Origin: Norana najaformis
Taxonomy: Eukaryota > Annelida > Clitellata > Crassiclitellata > Hormogastridae
Length of the DNA: 64,000 nucleotides
NCBI GenBank assembly: GCA_964023275.1
Contig: OZ029916.1
Coordinates: 42,134,896-42,198,895, forward strand
Direction: 5' to 3'
This document shows positions 21,510 through 31,632 of this stretch, piece after piece. The notes under the pieces are model-generated. The model had not been told where the DNA came from. It was given only the letters and a program-made list of their open reading frames with translations, and did not search any database. Positions within the stretch are counted from its first letter, which is position 1. Each line of letters opens with the position of its first letter. The position numbers and the translations under genes are program-made.

Positions 21510-22210
21510 TTACTGCACTGGGGCCATATAGTTCAAAAGGCAGAGGGAGAAGAAATGCTTAAACAAATGCTTTCTGGTCGTCGAGAAATTATTTCTGCCG
21601 AACTCAATTTCTTTTTTCATTTTGTGTGATTCCCTTTGCGTCCATAACTGAGAACCTGTGGAGTTGAAACGACAGAAGAACTGCGTTAAGGAACATTTGG
21701 GCAGGAAAAAGTAATCTAGGAAATTGAGAAAGAAGATTAATAAGAAGAACAAGCGGAAACGATGAAAAAGAGCAGGAACAGAGCAGGAACACAGCAAGAA
21801 CAGGAAGGCAGAGGAGGAGGTACCTGCGGGGAAGAAATATAAGAACAATGAATTGAGGTAGCTTTGTCGCATCTCTCCATTAGGAGGAGAAGGCGGAGAA
21901 GGAAGGCAGGAAATGGTGAAAGTGAACCAAGATGAAAAGAAGAAATTACAGAACAGCAGAGGAAGAGTATTATGACGGCAATGAGGAGAAGAAAAAGATG
22001 AGAAGCAGGAGAATGACGAGGATGATAACAAGACGGTGAGCAGTAATTGAAGGAAGAGAAAGACGGGGAGGAACAAATGAGACAACAAAAAGGGAAGAGG
22101 TAGATGAGGAGGAGGATGAAAGTGAAGAAGATGAAGAGGAGGAGGAGGAAGAAGAGAAGAGGACGATGAGGAAGAGGAGGATAATAAAAGGAAAAGAAAA
22201 TGAGAAATTG
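21510..22210. repeat. Purine-rich low-complexity tract
   Basis: GGAGGAGGAAGAAGAG-type sequence increasing to the right. The 240-codon minus-strand frame rich in Ser, Leu, Phe and Pro is a product of base composition. Confidence 0.8.
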
Positions 22211-22271
22211 GAGTTATATGCTGCGGCTTCAAACAATTCAGACAGAAACAAATTAGCCCCTTAGACGATTA

Positions 22272-22528
22272 CATAAAAAGGCGCTATACAAAGTCTCAGT
22301 AACATGCGTGCCTAAATACATGCATATCTACCTACCTACCTACCTATATGCATGCATACATGCAAAAATGCATACATATATTCAACATACATACTTATAT
22401 ACATACATACTTAGTTTTTTATACATACATACATACATACATTCATAGCATACATACATATATACATTCATAACATACATACATACATTATGATACATAC
22501 ATACATACATACATACATGTAAATATAC
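22272..22528 (+). repeat. Retroelement end AAAAAGGCGCTATA with CATA tail
   Basis: AAAAAGGCGCTATACAAAGT at 22275-22294 is followed by CATA/CTAC arrays. The same order occurs at 24313, 29456, 32880 and 45030. Confidence 0.7.
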
Positions 22529-22529
22529 A

Positions 22530-22725
22530 CAAATTTGCGATTGCAATTACAACAAAATTCAATTTGATAAATTTGTGTCTCCGTATTTCCCACTTTGTTT
22601 ATATCTGTACGTATGCCTGCGTGTTTCTTTCAGTTCAGCTGGAGAAAATTTTCATACTGCCCAGGCGAAAGGTGACGGGGGAGATCGCCTTTCAAGTGTC
22701 GGCCAAAAGAGAAGTCCTCCTGGCG
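22530..22725 (+). repeat. Dispersed repeat, copy 1 (pairs with 24478-24665)
   Basis: GTGTCTCCGTATTTC, GTACGTATGCCTGCGTGTTT, CTTTCAGTTCA and CGCCTTTCAAGT are shared with copy 2. Both copies follow a GGCGCTATA end and a CATA array, so the repeated unit probably includes these. Confidence 0.75.
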
Positions 22726-22849
22726 CTACATCAATGTCCGGAAGCACTGCCATAGTTAGCGCACTTCAACGCCATCTCACGAAGGCCACACTTCCGTTAC
22801 TTCCGTTACCTTTAAAGTTGTTTGCCAAATTCTGTCTTTCATCCCAATG

Positions 22850-22865
22850 CATCTCTCTCTCTTTC

Positions 22866-22898
<33 letters not shown>

Positions 22899-22923
22899 TT
22901 CTTTCTCTTTCTCTCTTTCTCTT

Positions 22924-22956
<33 letters not shown>

Positions 22957-23660
22957 TTCTCTCTCTCTCTTTCTCTCTCCCTCTTTCTCTCTCTCTTTTT
23001 CTCTCTCTCTGTTTCTCTCTCTCTCTCTCTTTCTCTCTCCCTCTTTTTTTTCTCTCTCTCTCTTTCCTCGATACGTCTTCTCTCCTTCTCACGGAGATTT
23101 CTCTCCTCCCTATTCTTTCTCCTCCTCCTTCATTTTCTCTTCCTTCCTTCCCCCGTCTTGCCTCCCTCCAACGCATCATCCTCTTCTCGCTGTCTGTTTC
23201 CCTGGCGGCCATCAACCACGATTTTGCCATTCTCTTCGTGTGCTTCCTTCTCGTCCTCCCACACACGATCCTCGTCTGTCTTTTCCTCCCATTGCTATTC
23301 CTCTGTATCGTCTTCCTCTTCTTTTACTTTTTCCTTTTCGTCCTCCTCATTCATCCTCCTCCTTCTGCCCGTTCTCGTTCCTAATTCTCATTTCTGCTCC
23401 TTCCGTTACCTCCTTCTTCTTTTCGCACCTCCTTCGTCTACCTCCTCCTTTTTGTTCGCCTTCTTCCTCCTCCTGTTCCTCGCTTTCCTCATTCCTCATT
23501 CCTCGTCCTCTGCCTCACCTTCCTCTTTACTAATCATAATTTCTTCTCCTCTTTATCCTCCTCTTCCTCTTTCTACTTCCTCCTCTTCACCTTGTTTTTC
23601 TCCTCTTCCTCATTTCTCCTCTTTTTCGCCGTCCTCCTCATTCCGTTTCATCATCTTGAT
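22850..23660. repeat. Long polypyrimidine (CT-rich) tract
   Basis: CTCTCTTTCTCTTTC to about 23080, then degenerate TCCTCCTTCTT. Ser/Phe/Leu-rich and Arg/Glu-rich frames are composition artefacts. Confidence 0.92.
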
Positions 23661-23699
23661 TCTATTCCTCTCTCCTTTTCCATTCTCGTCTTCCGCTGT

Positions 23700-23812
23700 G
23701 TATTTGTGTGTTTGCGTGTGTGTGTGCTTGTGTGTGTGTGCTTGCGTGGGTGTATATGTGCGTGAGTTCGTGTGTGTGTGTGTATGTGTTTGTGTTCGCA
23801 CGCGCGCGTGTC
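23700..23812. repeat. (GT)n-rich tract
   Basis: TGTGTGTGCTTGTGTGTGTG-type sequence. Confidence 0.9.
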
Positions 23813-24310
23813 TGTACGTATATATCTGAATATTTGCACAGCGCCTTTCAGAAATCTCTCAAAGGTGCAGGCGGGAAAGCCAATTCGTCGTTCGGCGCAA
23901 TTCTCCTCTCATTAGGGAATCGCTCCCTAAGACCGAATTTCTCGCACGCACGTACCTACTCACTAACCAACTCACGTACAAATCGATTACCTCTACTGCA
24001 CTTCACTCAGGTCTTCGTTTCACTCGCAGTATGATTCACTTTTGCACTCATTTACGTCTAAAAAACACTCCCTACAATAACTACTTAATGATGGTTACAA
24101 CGACCACCACGGTTTTCTGACCAAAGACGGTGACAACGACGATGACTAAGATGATGACGATGACAGCGATGTCTAATTACAAGTACAGTAAAAATTCTGT
24201 AGTGCATAATGTGTAATGTAGTTGTTTTCTTTGCATTTTTTATATATTCAGAGTAGGCTACAATGCTACATCGTGAAGAACTTTTAACATTTTAACAGGT
24301 GATTATAAGT
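23813..24310. other. No supported gene; one reversed retroelement end
   Basis: CACAGCGCCTTTCAGAAATC near 23838 resembles the reversed GGCGCTATA end. A decayed GACGATGAC tract lies near 24125-24170. Nothing else recognised. Confidence 0.4.
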
Positions 24311-24312
24311 AT

Positions 24313-24485
24313 AAGGCGCTATATTAAGTGTCTTGATCGATCGATCATTCATACATACATACATGCATGCATGCATACATACATACATGCATACATGCAT
24401 GCATATATATACATACATGCATACATACATATATGCTTACATTCATACATACAAACACACATACGCACATACATACATACAAATG
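24313..24485 (+). repeat. Retroelement end AAGGCGCTATA with CATA tail
   Basis: TAAGGCGCTATATTAAGTG then GATCGATCGATC and a CATACATGCATG array to 24480. Confidence 0.75.
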
Positions 24486-24665
24486 CGCGATTACTATTAC
24501 AACAAAATACAATTTGATGACTGTGTCTCCGTATTTCACACTCTGTTTGTGTCTGTACGTATGCCTGCGTGTTTCTTTCAGTTCAACTGGTGAAAATTTT
24601 CGTGCTATCTCGGCATCAGGCGACGATGGCGATTGCCTTTCAAGTCTCGACCAAAGAGAAGTCTG
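24478..24665 (+). repeat. Dispersed repeat, copy 2 (pairs with 22530-22725)
   Basis: See copy 1. The two are clearly alignable over about 185 bp and lie about 1.95 kb apart in the same orientation. Confidence 0.75.
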
Positions 24666-24844
24666 GACTAGAGGTAGTCCGGAAAAAGACTAATCAGTGA
24701 GCTACGAAGTCACAGCGGAAAGAAATCGTTATCTGATTCCTAGCTGACTCCGATGTTTCGACAGGGTTCGGACCCACCCTGATGTTAGATCGCGAGACGG
24801 TCTAAGTCCTAATTGTGGGGAAGGGAAATGTAAATGCACACATT

Positions 24845-24972
24845 TTTCTGTAGCCGCAGTATGGCCTTGACCCTGCTCATAGTTCAATGGATTAATCGGG
24901 TGAGATTCTTCACCAACGCTGCCCATTTGAATGGACGTCACGTCATATGAGGTCCCGTGTACGGAAGATAAG
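24845..24972 (+). repeat. Dispersed repeat (GGCCTCGACCCTGCTCAT family)
   Basis: TATGGCCTTGACCCTGCTCA, ATTAATCGGGTGAGAT and GAGGTCCCGTGTACGGA match the copy at 10358-10478. Confidence 0.65.
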
Positions 24973-26250
24973 AGCTTGTGTGGAACTTTGGAAAGTCCCA
25001 TTCACGATAAATAACTAAATAAACGAAAGATTTGTGTAAAAAAGGATAATACTACGAAAGCTTACCCCACTGGGGCTGTTCGAGGAATTGATTAGTGCGC
25101 TCAGGAGTAAACCATATCTGAACGTTTCCGACCACAGTTCAAAGACCGGAATTGATCCGATCTGCATTTGTTTAGCGAGAGGATTCTAGATTTGCCAAAC
25201 TCGGGGAAGGACACTCCTGCATTGCTCCTTGTCGAAATTCAGACGGCCGGAAAGATATAACGGGAAGATAGAGCGGGTAAGTGTTCCAAAATGAAGACTA
25301 AGAGAGTTCTCATCTAAACGTGACCCGTTGAAAGACAGATTAAATCAGACCAAGAGAATAACCGATGCTTAATAGTCAGTCGACGCGGTTGATACCTACT
25401 GCATACATGCCTGTGACAACACAGCTTGGAGAACTGTCTGAAAATTCTGGGTCGGGGCCACTCGTGAGTAGGTCAGTACAGAGGTCAATGTGCAATTAAC
25501 GAAGGCTATAAAGAGAGGACCTTCACTGTCAGAGGCAATGGTAGACTTCGTTAACTGAGTCCAGGTACGAGAACTTACTTCGTACAAACAGCTATTTTTC
25601 CGGCCACACAAGAGGACAAGTCTAGACATGCATATGACTCATTGCAAAGTAAACCAGACGTCCCCACATGCTACATGCTGACGTCACACCAACCCCAGCA
25701 CGCACTCGATGCGTGGCACTACACTTACCCAGTAACCGCAAGCATGTGGTCGATGCGTGCCAGCAGACGCATTCAGGAAGCAGTGGCACAAAAATAGACG
25801 TGCTCAAACAAGTCAACAACCGGATAACTCATCGGCATGATGTCACGGAAACTTGCACTACAACCGTGCACTTAAAACATGCTGAATTATCAGTGGAAAA
25901 TTACGTTCACAATGACTAATTAGGTTATTTGGTGATTTAATTTACCCTACGAAACAGAACAACGACCTACCGACGTTTGATCTGCCCTAGTCTTATTCTC
26001 CAATGCAGTGCATCATCTTAGCACTAGCAAATCGCTTTTTAATATATCGCTGTTTATAGGTGTTAAGCAGAAACAAGAAAATAAGCGACTAAGATACGAC
26101 TGTCTGAACAACGAACAGACCACTGTGTCGTGTATCAAACTGTAATACTCTGCATAATCTAGTGCATTGTATAATTGATATTGTGTTTTGTCGTACTGCA
26201 CATTTTTATATTGCATCTTTTTGCAGTGTATCGTATTGTAACGTATTGTA
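24973..26250. other. Longest unannotated stretch in the left half
   Basis: About 1.3 kb with no obvious repeat, microsatellite or domain. Frames at 25396-25629, 25622-25819 and 25668-25919 show no recognisable motif. Confidence 0.4.
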
Positions 26251-26252
26251 CT

Positions 26253-26433
26253 GTATCTAGCCGATTGGTTACAGCGCTCGACCTGTAACGTGGAGAATAC
26301 GGTTTCGAGCCCCTCTCCTGAAACAGTTACTGCGTAGGTACCTTGAGCAAGTCCATAACCCATAATTTCTCAGCGTCATCGATTGATGCTTAGTCATTAA
26401 ATATTGGCGCTTGATAAATGCAGAAATAACAAT
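26253..26433 (+). mobile_element. tRNA-derived SINE (nearly complete)
   Basis: The A-box-like TAGCCGATTGGTTACAGCG starts at 26258 and the B-box-like GGTTTCGAGCC at 26301. Then come the family body (GCGTAGGTACCTTGAGCAAG, CATCGATTGATGCTTAGTC) and a 3' end of GGCGCTTGATAAATGCAGAA with an A-rich tail. Confidence 0.75.
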
Positions 26434-26765
26434 CGTATCGAATCGTTTTGTGTTCCGTTGTAAACATTAGTTTAAGAGTGTATGCTGAGCAGAGGACCAT
26501 AGAGAGACGGTCGGGTTTTGGAGAGAAACCTGTGGCGACATCTGCCGTCCGGTGACGAGCGATATTTGTAACTGAATGACGGCTAACTGTCCGTCTGCAT
26601 CATTCTCCAGCCAATTATGCGTTCTACCCAAGGGGTATGCTAATCGGCCGTTTTCCCGGTCAAGTTCCCCGTCTAGGGAGCAGCGACGACGCCAGGATTT
26701 CTTGCGTGGGGGCAAGAGCATTTCCAGAAGACGCCACATTCTGGCAGTTCACCATGCACGGGTCT
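26434..26765. other. No recognisable feature
   Basis: Unique-looking sequence, no supported gene. Confidence 0.4.
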
Positions 26766-26769
26766 TGTT

Positions 26770-27080
26770 AGTTGGGTTCCACAGTTTAATGACATCTTAT
26801 GGCATCAGAGTATCAGATCTTACGACATCCTATGGTATTAGAGTAATTGTAATTGTAATTTGAGATTTATAAAGCGCCTCTTAGAGGATAAACTCAACAA
26901 AGGTGCTTCCGACCCGAAAAAGTAAAATCACTGTTGAACAGTACAGTCTTCAGGCGCCTGCGGAACACTGAGAGGGGGAGAGAAAGGAGCTCAAGTCGCA
27001 ATTTAGTATCAGAGTATCAGATCTTACGACATCTTATGGTATCAGAGTATCAGATCTTACGACATCTTATGGTATCAGAG
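26770..27080. repeat. 33-bp repeat, split and degenerate
   Basis: ATCAGATCTTACGACATC and TTATGGTATCAGAGT segments at 26800-26845 and, after about 160 bp of other sequence, two tandem copies at 27003-27075. A GTTTAATGACATCTTATGG precursor-like segment lies at 26783. Confidence 0.7.
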
Positions 27081-27084
27081 AATG

Positions 27085-27300
27085 GGACGCGGTGGTGTAG
27101 TGGTATGGACTGTGATCGTAACCAGAGGGTAGCAGGTTCGACTCTGCCTCAAGCTACTGCGTAGCGACCTTGGACAAGTTGCTCACCCACAATTGTCTGT
27201 GAGGAAGGCAAAGGGAAACCAACTCACTCATCTCATTCCCTGGTGGCATAAAGCCAATAGACCTGCTTTCGGGCAGAGAACTCATCGTCATCATCATCAT
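27085..27300 (+). mobile_element. tRNA-derived SINE (second family)
   Basis: The A-box-like TGGTGTAGTGGTATGGAC starts at 27092 and the B box GGTTCGACTCT at 27135-27145. The body contains GACCTTGGACAAGTTGCTCA and the element ends in ATCGTCATCATCATCATGG. Confidence 0.75.
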
Positions 27301-27400
27301 GGTATCAAAGGTCGTTGACGTCGCCCTTCTCCTTTATCCGGGCTTGGGACTGGCCCTACCCGAGTGCGGCAGTGGCGGAGTTTACGGGCCTGGTCTGAGA
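27300..27400 (-). mobile_element. Short dispersed repeat (GCCACTGCCGTA family)
   Basis: GTTGACGTCGCCCTTCTCC, CCGGGCTTGGGACTGGC and GAGTGCGGCAGTGGCGGAG are the reverse complement of 3066-3170. Confidence 0.65.
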
Positions 27401-27569
27401 AGCCCAAGAGGGGCGGAGAGGCGAACCACCCCCCACTCTTATAGCAAAATCCGCCACTACTAAGGATTATGTCTTCCCAGTCAAGTTCTCTGCAGGACAT
27501 GGCGATTTCTTTCCTCCTCCTTTGCTCAGTCTAAATTTTATTTTTATATATAGGATTTTGATCTCTTTG

Positions 27570-27622
27570 TCATTAATATGTTTATTTATTTATTTATTTG
27601 TTTATTTATTTATTTATTTATT
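27570..27622. repeat. (TTTA)n tract beside the GPCR splice donor
   Basis: TTTATTTATTTATT repeats start within a few bases of the exon's 5' splice site, on the intron side. Confidence 0.9.
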
Positions 27623-27624
27623 AC

Positions 27625-28179
27625 CTGTGGCAGGCTGAAGACAGCACTGAGGACGTAGGCAGCGATGATCATGACTCGGACCCTCAGCTTGGAGTGGCTT
27701 CTGCCCAGAGGATCCATTATGGCGAAGCACCGGTCCAGTCCAATAACGACGATGATGTAGGTGGACAGGTAGAGTCCGAACAGCTGGACGTACTTGATCA
27801 GCTTGCAGCTCCACGTACCTCCGTACCACTGGACCGTCGCGGTCCAGACGGCGTCCGTTACGTTGCAGAAGAACGTTACGATGAGATCGGCAACGGACAG
27901 GTGGAGGATGAGCTGGTGGATGGTAGACCGCCCAGGACCTGAGCTGCGCTTGTGGCAGCCGATCTGGATGAGGGTCAGGGTATTTCCGATTAGCGATACG
28001 ACGAACATTAGGCTTAGGATGATCGTCTTTATGATGGACAGATCGTCGAAACGTGGGGGCTCGTCCGACGAGGTTAAGGTCGAGTTTGATGAGGTCAGTA
28101 GGAAGGGTAGTCTGGGCGATTCAGTCCTCTCGGCAAGACCCTGGCCAGCTCCTTCCACTGCACTGGAATACTTCCCCAT
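27625..28179 (-). CDS. Class A GPCR, GnRH/AKH/corazonin receptor type, first coding exon (TM1-TM4)
   Basis: Encodes 185 residues ending in frame at the splice donor CAG|GTAATA (exon end 27625, phase 0). The ATG at 28179 follows an in-frame TAG at 28203-28201 and has A at -3 and G at +4. Visible: an extracellular N-terminus with an Asn-Ser-Thr glycosylation site (residue 32); TM1 about 48-73 with Gly-Asn (N66 = N1.50); TM2 with LSVADL (D98 = D2.50); the loop DAVWTATVQWYGG; C125 (disulphide cysteine of TM3); TM3 ending in LDRC (149-151) followed by DPL; TM4 about 166-185 ending in SLPQ. The DAVWTATVQW loop and CKLIKYVQLF...YLSTY segment are typical of gonadotropin-releasing hormone, adipokinetic hormone and corazonin receptors, Gq-coupled plasma-membrane peptide receptors. 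Exons for TM5-7 were not found in 1-27600, so the gene is incomplete here or broken. The ligand cannot be told from this part. Confidence 0.85.
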
Positions 28180-28274
28180 TTTTCTCCACTCAGTCACCTT
28201 CTAATTGACGGAGCTACAATTGTACGATGATGAATATCACGCACTAAGAACTCTAACTGGCTCTCGAAAGCCTG

Positions 28275-28395
28275 ATTTGACTAAGCACCGGCGAATAAGC
28301 AGGTCATCCTGACGCAGCTTCTGCGCTGCGCTGAGAAATTTCGGAAATTTACACACATACTACATACATACATACATACATACATACAAACCAGA
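28275..28395 (+). mobile_element. LINE 3' terminal fragment with short CATA tail
   Basis: CACCGGCGAATAAGCAGGTC and GAAATTTCGGAAATTTACAC resemble the TTTACGATTACGAT family end; ATACATACATAC repeats follow to 28388. It sits just upstream of the GPCR exon. Confidence 0.5.
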
Positions 28396-28885
28396 GAACT
28401 TCATGACAAAACAATCGTCAATCGCAAACCCTACATCGCTAAAAACCTATCACTTAATCGATCAACTAACTGAACCTATCGATTCCTACTTAAACCACCT
28501 GGAACTACAAATGAACTATTGGGCGAAATCCAAACTGGTTCCGGTTTCCGGATCATTCCATCGGAGGACGAAATGCCGTTCATTCTGGAATCCGTGATTA
28601 CTGTTCTACCCGATATCTCCAACGCCGCCAATTCAGGTCGCAAGGTGGCGCTGTGCAAATTAGAGCCGTAAAGAAAGCCATCGTCGGCCGGTAAGCGCAC
28701 GTGCCATGAAATGAAAGGACGAGAGATTACTGGATGCAGCAACCAGCGCGTGACGGCTGGCGCCAGCGAGCGGCGAGCGATGACTCCGGCGCAGTGGGCT
28801 ACGTATATGTAGGAATGAATGACCACTTGATGCGATGTGTGCTGATTACATAGCGCTGCTTTTGTTGGGCAGACAGTTTAGGTGA
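28396..28885. other. No recognisable feature
   Basis: Unique-looking sequence upstream of the GPCR exon on its strand; 5' untranslated sequence or promoter could lie here, but no element is recognisable. Confidence 0.4.
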
Positions 28886-28889
28886 GCGA

Positions 28890-29310
28890 GAGACGGAAAG
28901 AGAGATTTTTACAGATTCAATTATCTGGAGATTTAGAGATAATTTATAGAAAAATTTTAAGCGATTTAGTGAGATTTATTTAGGTATTTAAACAGATTTA
29001 GAGGGAGACTTAGAGAGATCTAAAGAGATAGGGATGTATCTAGACAGAGATATCTAAAGCGAGAGAGATAACTAGAGAGATACATCTGGAGAGAGGAAGA
29101 GGAAGGGAGAGAGGGAGAGAAAAAGGTAGATGGAGACGGAGACGGAGAGGGACACGGACACGGACATGGACAGAGTGAGCAAGGAAGGGAGAGAAGGGGG
29201 TAGGAACGAAGATGCAGATGATGAGTAAGAAAGACATAGAGACGGAGGAAGAGAGACAATAACAGAGAACGAAACAGAGACAGGAAAAGGCAGAGACTTT
29301 CAGGCTGATG
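28890..29310. repeat. GA-rich low-complexity tract
   Basis: AGAGAGATTTAGAG-type sequence then GGAGACGGAGACGG and GAGAGAGGGAGAGA. Confidence 0.85.
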
Positions 29311-29454
29311 TTATTCAACGCATAGACCGAATGGCAGAATAATCATCAAATGGCAATTGAACAAACCTTACTGAATGGAGTAAGAATGTGCGGGAGGATG
29401 CGACCTTAACCGAAACTATAAAGTTCCTCACGTAACAGCAGTTTTAGTTAGGTA

Positions 29455-29735
29455 CTAAAAGGCGCTATATGAAGTGCATTGATACATACATACATATATA
29501 AATGCATACATGCATACATACATGAATACTTGCATACATAAATATCTACATGCAAAAATGCATACATACATATATACATACATGCATAAATATTTACATG
29601 AATACATATATACATACTTACCCTGTACATACATAATACATACATACATGATTGCATACATACATTCATGCATATATACATACATATATAAATACATGAC
29701 TACATGCATACTTTCCTGCATACATACATACGTAC
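29455..29735 (+). repeat. Retroelement end AAAAGGCGCTATA with CATA tail
   Basis: AAAAGGCGCTATATGAAGTG at 29457-29476 is followed directly by ATTGATACATACATACAT and a long interrupted CATA array. Confidence 0.8.
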
Positions 29736-30155
29736 AACATAGCTGTTGTATTTACCGTGCTCAAACCATTTTATGAATTTCTTTTGTTTATCACACTCAT
29801 GCGCCACAACTTGAACACCTTGGTCGCCGTAGAGACATGCACCAGCCTCCTGCCGAAGTTACGCTCCAGCTATCGGCTGCAACTGAATTTGACGCCTCAT
29901 CGCCTCACGTCATCGAAGTGGTTGACCTACGATTTTCCATCGATTGAAGCTGCATGCTTCAAACGAACTCACCATGCGAACCGGATCGAACTTGCTGAGA
30001 CTTCTACCACTTCTGAGGTCCCTCTGAGTTCCTTCACTACATCTCGTGACCCGTTGACCCTCGCCGGCAACTATCATCCTGGACTGTTCCCGCCATCTGA
30101 GACATTAATTTTGACGTTTTTGAGATGCACAGAAAGCGCTGTATAAATTAAGTTT
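29736..30155. other. Unassigned; ends in a retroelement-like terminus
   Basis: A 129-codon frame (29757-30146) has no recognised domain. It ends at AGAAAGCGCTGTATAAATTA, which looks like a retroelement 3' end, so the frame is more likely LINE-derived than a host gene. Confidence 0.4.
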
Positions 30156-30262
30156 AATTGAAACCACATAATTGCTCACCAGTCGACAGTTTAGGGAATG
30201 TGGACAACCAGATTTGCATCCGTATGTGTCAAAAGATGAACTCAAACCAAATAAGTCCCTTA

Positions 30263-30542
30263 GATTATGTTTAGTCTCCCAATTAAATTGGATTATGTTT
30301 AGTCTCTTAATTAGATTCGATTATGTTTAGTCTCCCAATTAAGTTAGATCATGTTTAGTCTCCCAATTGAATTCGATTATATTTAGTCTCCCAATTAGAT
30401 TCGATAATGTTTGGCCTCCCAATTAAGTTAGATCACGTTTAGTCTCCCGACTGGATTCGATTATAGTTAGTCTCCCAATTAGATTAGATTATGTTTAATC
30501 TCCCAATTAGATTAGATTATGTTTAGTCTCCCAATTAATTCG
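30263..30542. repeat. 28-bp minisatellite, ten units
   Basis: Units of GATTATGTTTAGTCTCCC plus AATTAGATTA-like ends, exact 28-bp period with scattered substitutions. Confidence 0.95.
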
Positions 30543-30584
30543 AGAACTATTTGGTTCTTTCTGAGTCTTTCAATTAAAGCACAA

Positions 30585-30660
30585 TCTAATCTAATCTAAT
30601 GACTTCTATAGCGCCGTTATCAAAATGCACAAGGCATCAGTCGATGATCGCTTCTAAGGG
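30585..30660 (-). mobile_element. LINE 3' terminal fragment (GATTA-tail family)
   Basis: CTAATCTAATCTAATGACTT, CTATAGCGCCG and AAGGCATCAGTCGATGATCG, reversed relative to 8600-8690. Confidence 0.75.
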
Positions 30661-31094
30661 GTGCAAGTTGTAGCAACAGTGGTGCCCGATACATACCGAC
30701 CCTCAAAACCTGACCCTTAACAGTAAATCTGACTGCACTTGGGGCGACTGACTCTTTCCTTAGTGACCGATGACGCGCCATCTGGTGTTGGCCGCTTTAT
30801 GTCTCTAACGTCAGAATAATGAGCTCTCAACAAAGACGAACGATACCTCCGAGTCCAGAGAACGCACTAGTGATCAATTAGATCGAATTACCTTTATATT
30901 TGTTATCCAATTTTCATCGATCCGATTTCCTTTTCTAAACTAAAAATTTCGTCTTAAAAATTATGGACGACAACATCTGCTAGCAAATCCAGAAACCGAA
31001 TGAGATTAAATTTCTATTTTTACGCCATCCATCAACCCACTGGCACCCTGTTTGTGTTCTTTTTATGTTGGTCTTTAATGTCATATTATCAGAA
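30661..31094. other. No recognisable feature
   Basis: Unique-looking sequence, no supported gene. Confidence 0.4.
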
Positions 31095-31178
31095 ACGCCG
31101 CCACTGCTTTTAGTCGGGTGGTGCCAGTTCGAATCCTGGATGAAGGAGGAAGACGACACTAATCATATTCGTTCTGAC
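31095..31178 (+). mobile_element. Short dispersed repeat (GCCACTGCCGTA family)
   Basis: CGCCGCCACTGCTTTTAGTC, GGTGGTGCCAGTTCGAATCC and GATGAAGGAGGAAGACGACA match 3066-3170. Confidence 0.55.
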
Positions 31179-31467
31179 AGAGGTCGTTAAACGGAAATGA
31201 CCGTGCTATATTATCGGAATCGTTTCGCTTTATCGGAACATTGCTTGGCTAGCGAATGAAACTCGATGGAACGATGTAAATCTTAGCAATTCGCAATGAA
31301 GTGTTATAAAGATAAACTACACCAGAGGGAAGTGCAGTATAGCGAACACCGACCGACCAGCCAGGAAAATGTAATGTGTGTGAAAATGTACATAGCACCT
31401 GGTATGGGCGCTTGGATTATCTGTGGATTATCAAGCCATCTGACGCCCTTTCAGTCAGAAGCATATG
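31179..31467. other. No recognisable feature
   Basis: Unique-looking sequence, no supported gene. Confidence 0.4.
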
Positions 31468-31632
31468 CTTCGGAGAAGTTTCTATAGAGCAGGTAAACAA
31501 ATATGTTACCTTTATCTCTATGCTTCGGAGAAGTTTCTATGAAGCGGATAAACAAATGTGTTACCTTTACTCTTGTGCTTCTGATGGGTTTCAACAGAGG
31601 TGTGTTAGCAAGTATGTTTATCTTTTACCTTT
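31468..31632 (-). repeat. 55-bp dispersed minisatellite, three units (reversed)
   Basis: CTTCGGAGAAGTTTCTAT starts at 31468 and 31523, and a diverged unit starts at 31578, an exact 55-bp period. The reverse complement matches the units at 2590-2965 and 49018-49085. The 167-codon plus-strand frame over it is not supported as a gene. Confidence 0.85.

Noticed and set aside
21510-22232. 240-codon minus-strand Ser/Leu/Phe/Pro-rich frame
   Set aside because: It covers a purine-rich tract with no stops by composition; no domain.
22575-23829. Long frames of 269 and 335 codons on plus and 166 on minus
   Set aside because: All overlap the CT-rich tract and read Ser/Leu/Phe or Arg/Glu runs.
26253-26433. 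Genuine tRNA genes at the A/B-box sites (also 595, 1744, 18010, 27085, 41460, 44519, 62745)
   Set aside because: No complete cloverleaf or acceptor pairing is seen, and shared bodies and retroelement 3' ends follow; they are SINEs.
28179-28197. Upstream start at 28197 for the GPCR exon
   Set aside because: That codon is GTG; the first ATG is at 28179 with a good context, and a TAG precedes both.
27598-28204. Plus-strand frames opposite the GPCR exon
   Set aside because: Antisense shadows of a recognised receptor exon.
29757-30146. 129-codon plus-strand frame as a host gene
   Set aside because: It ends in a retroelement-like GCGCTGTATAAATTA terminus and has no domain.
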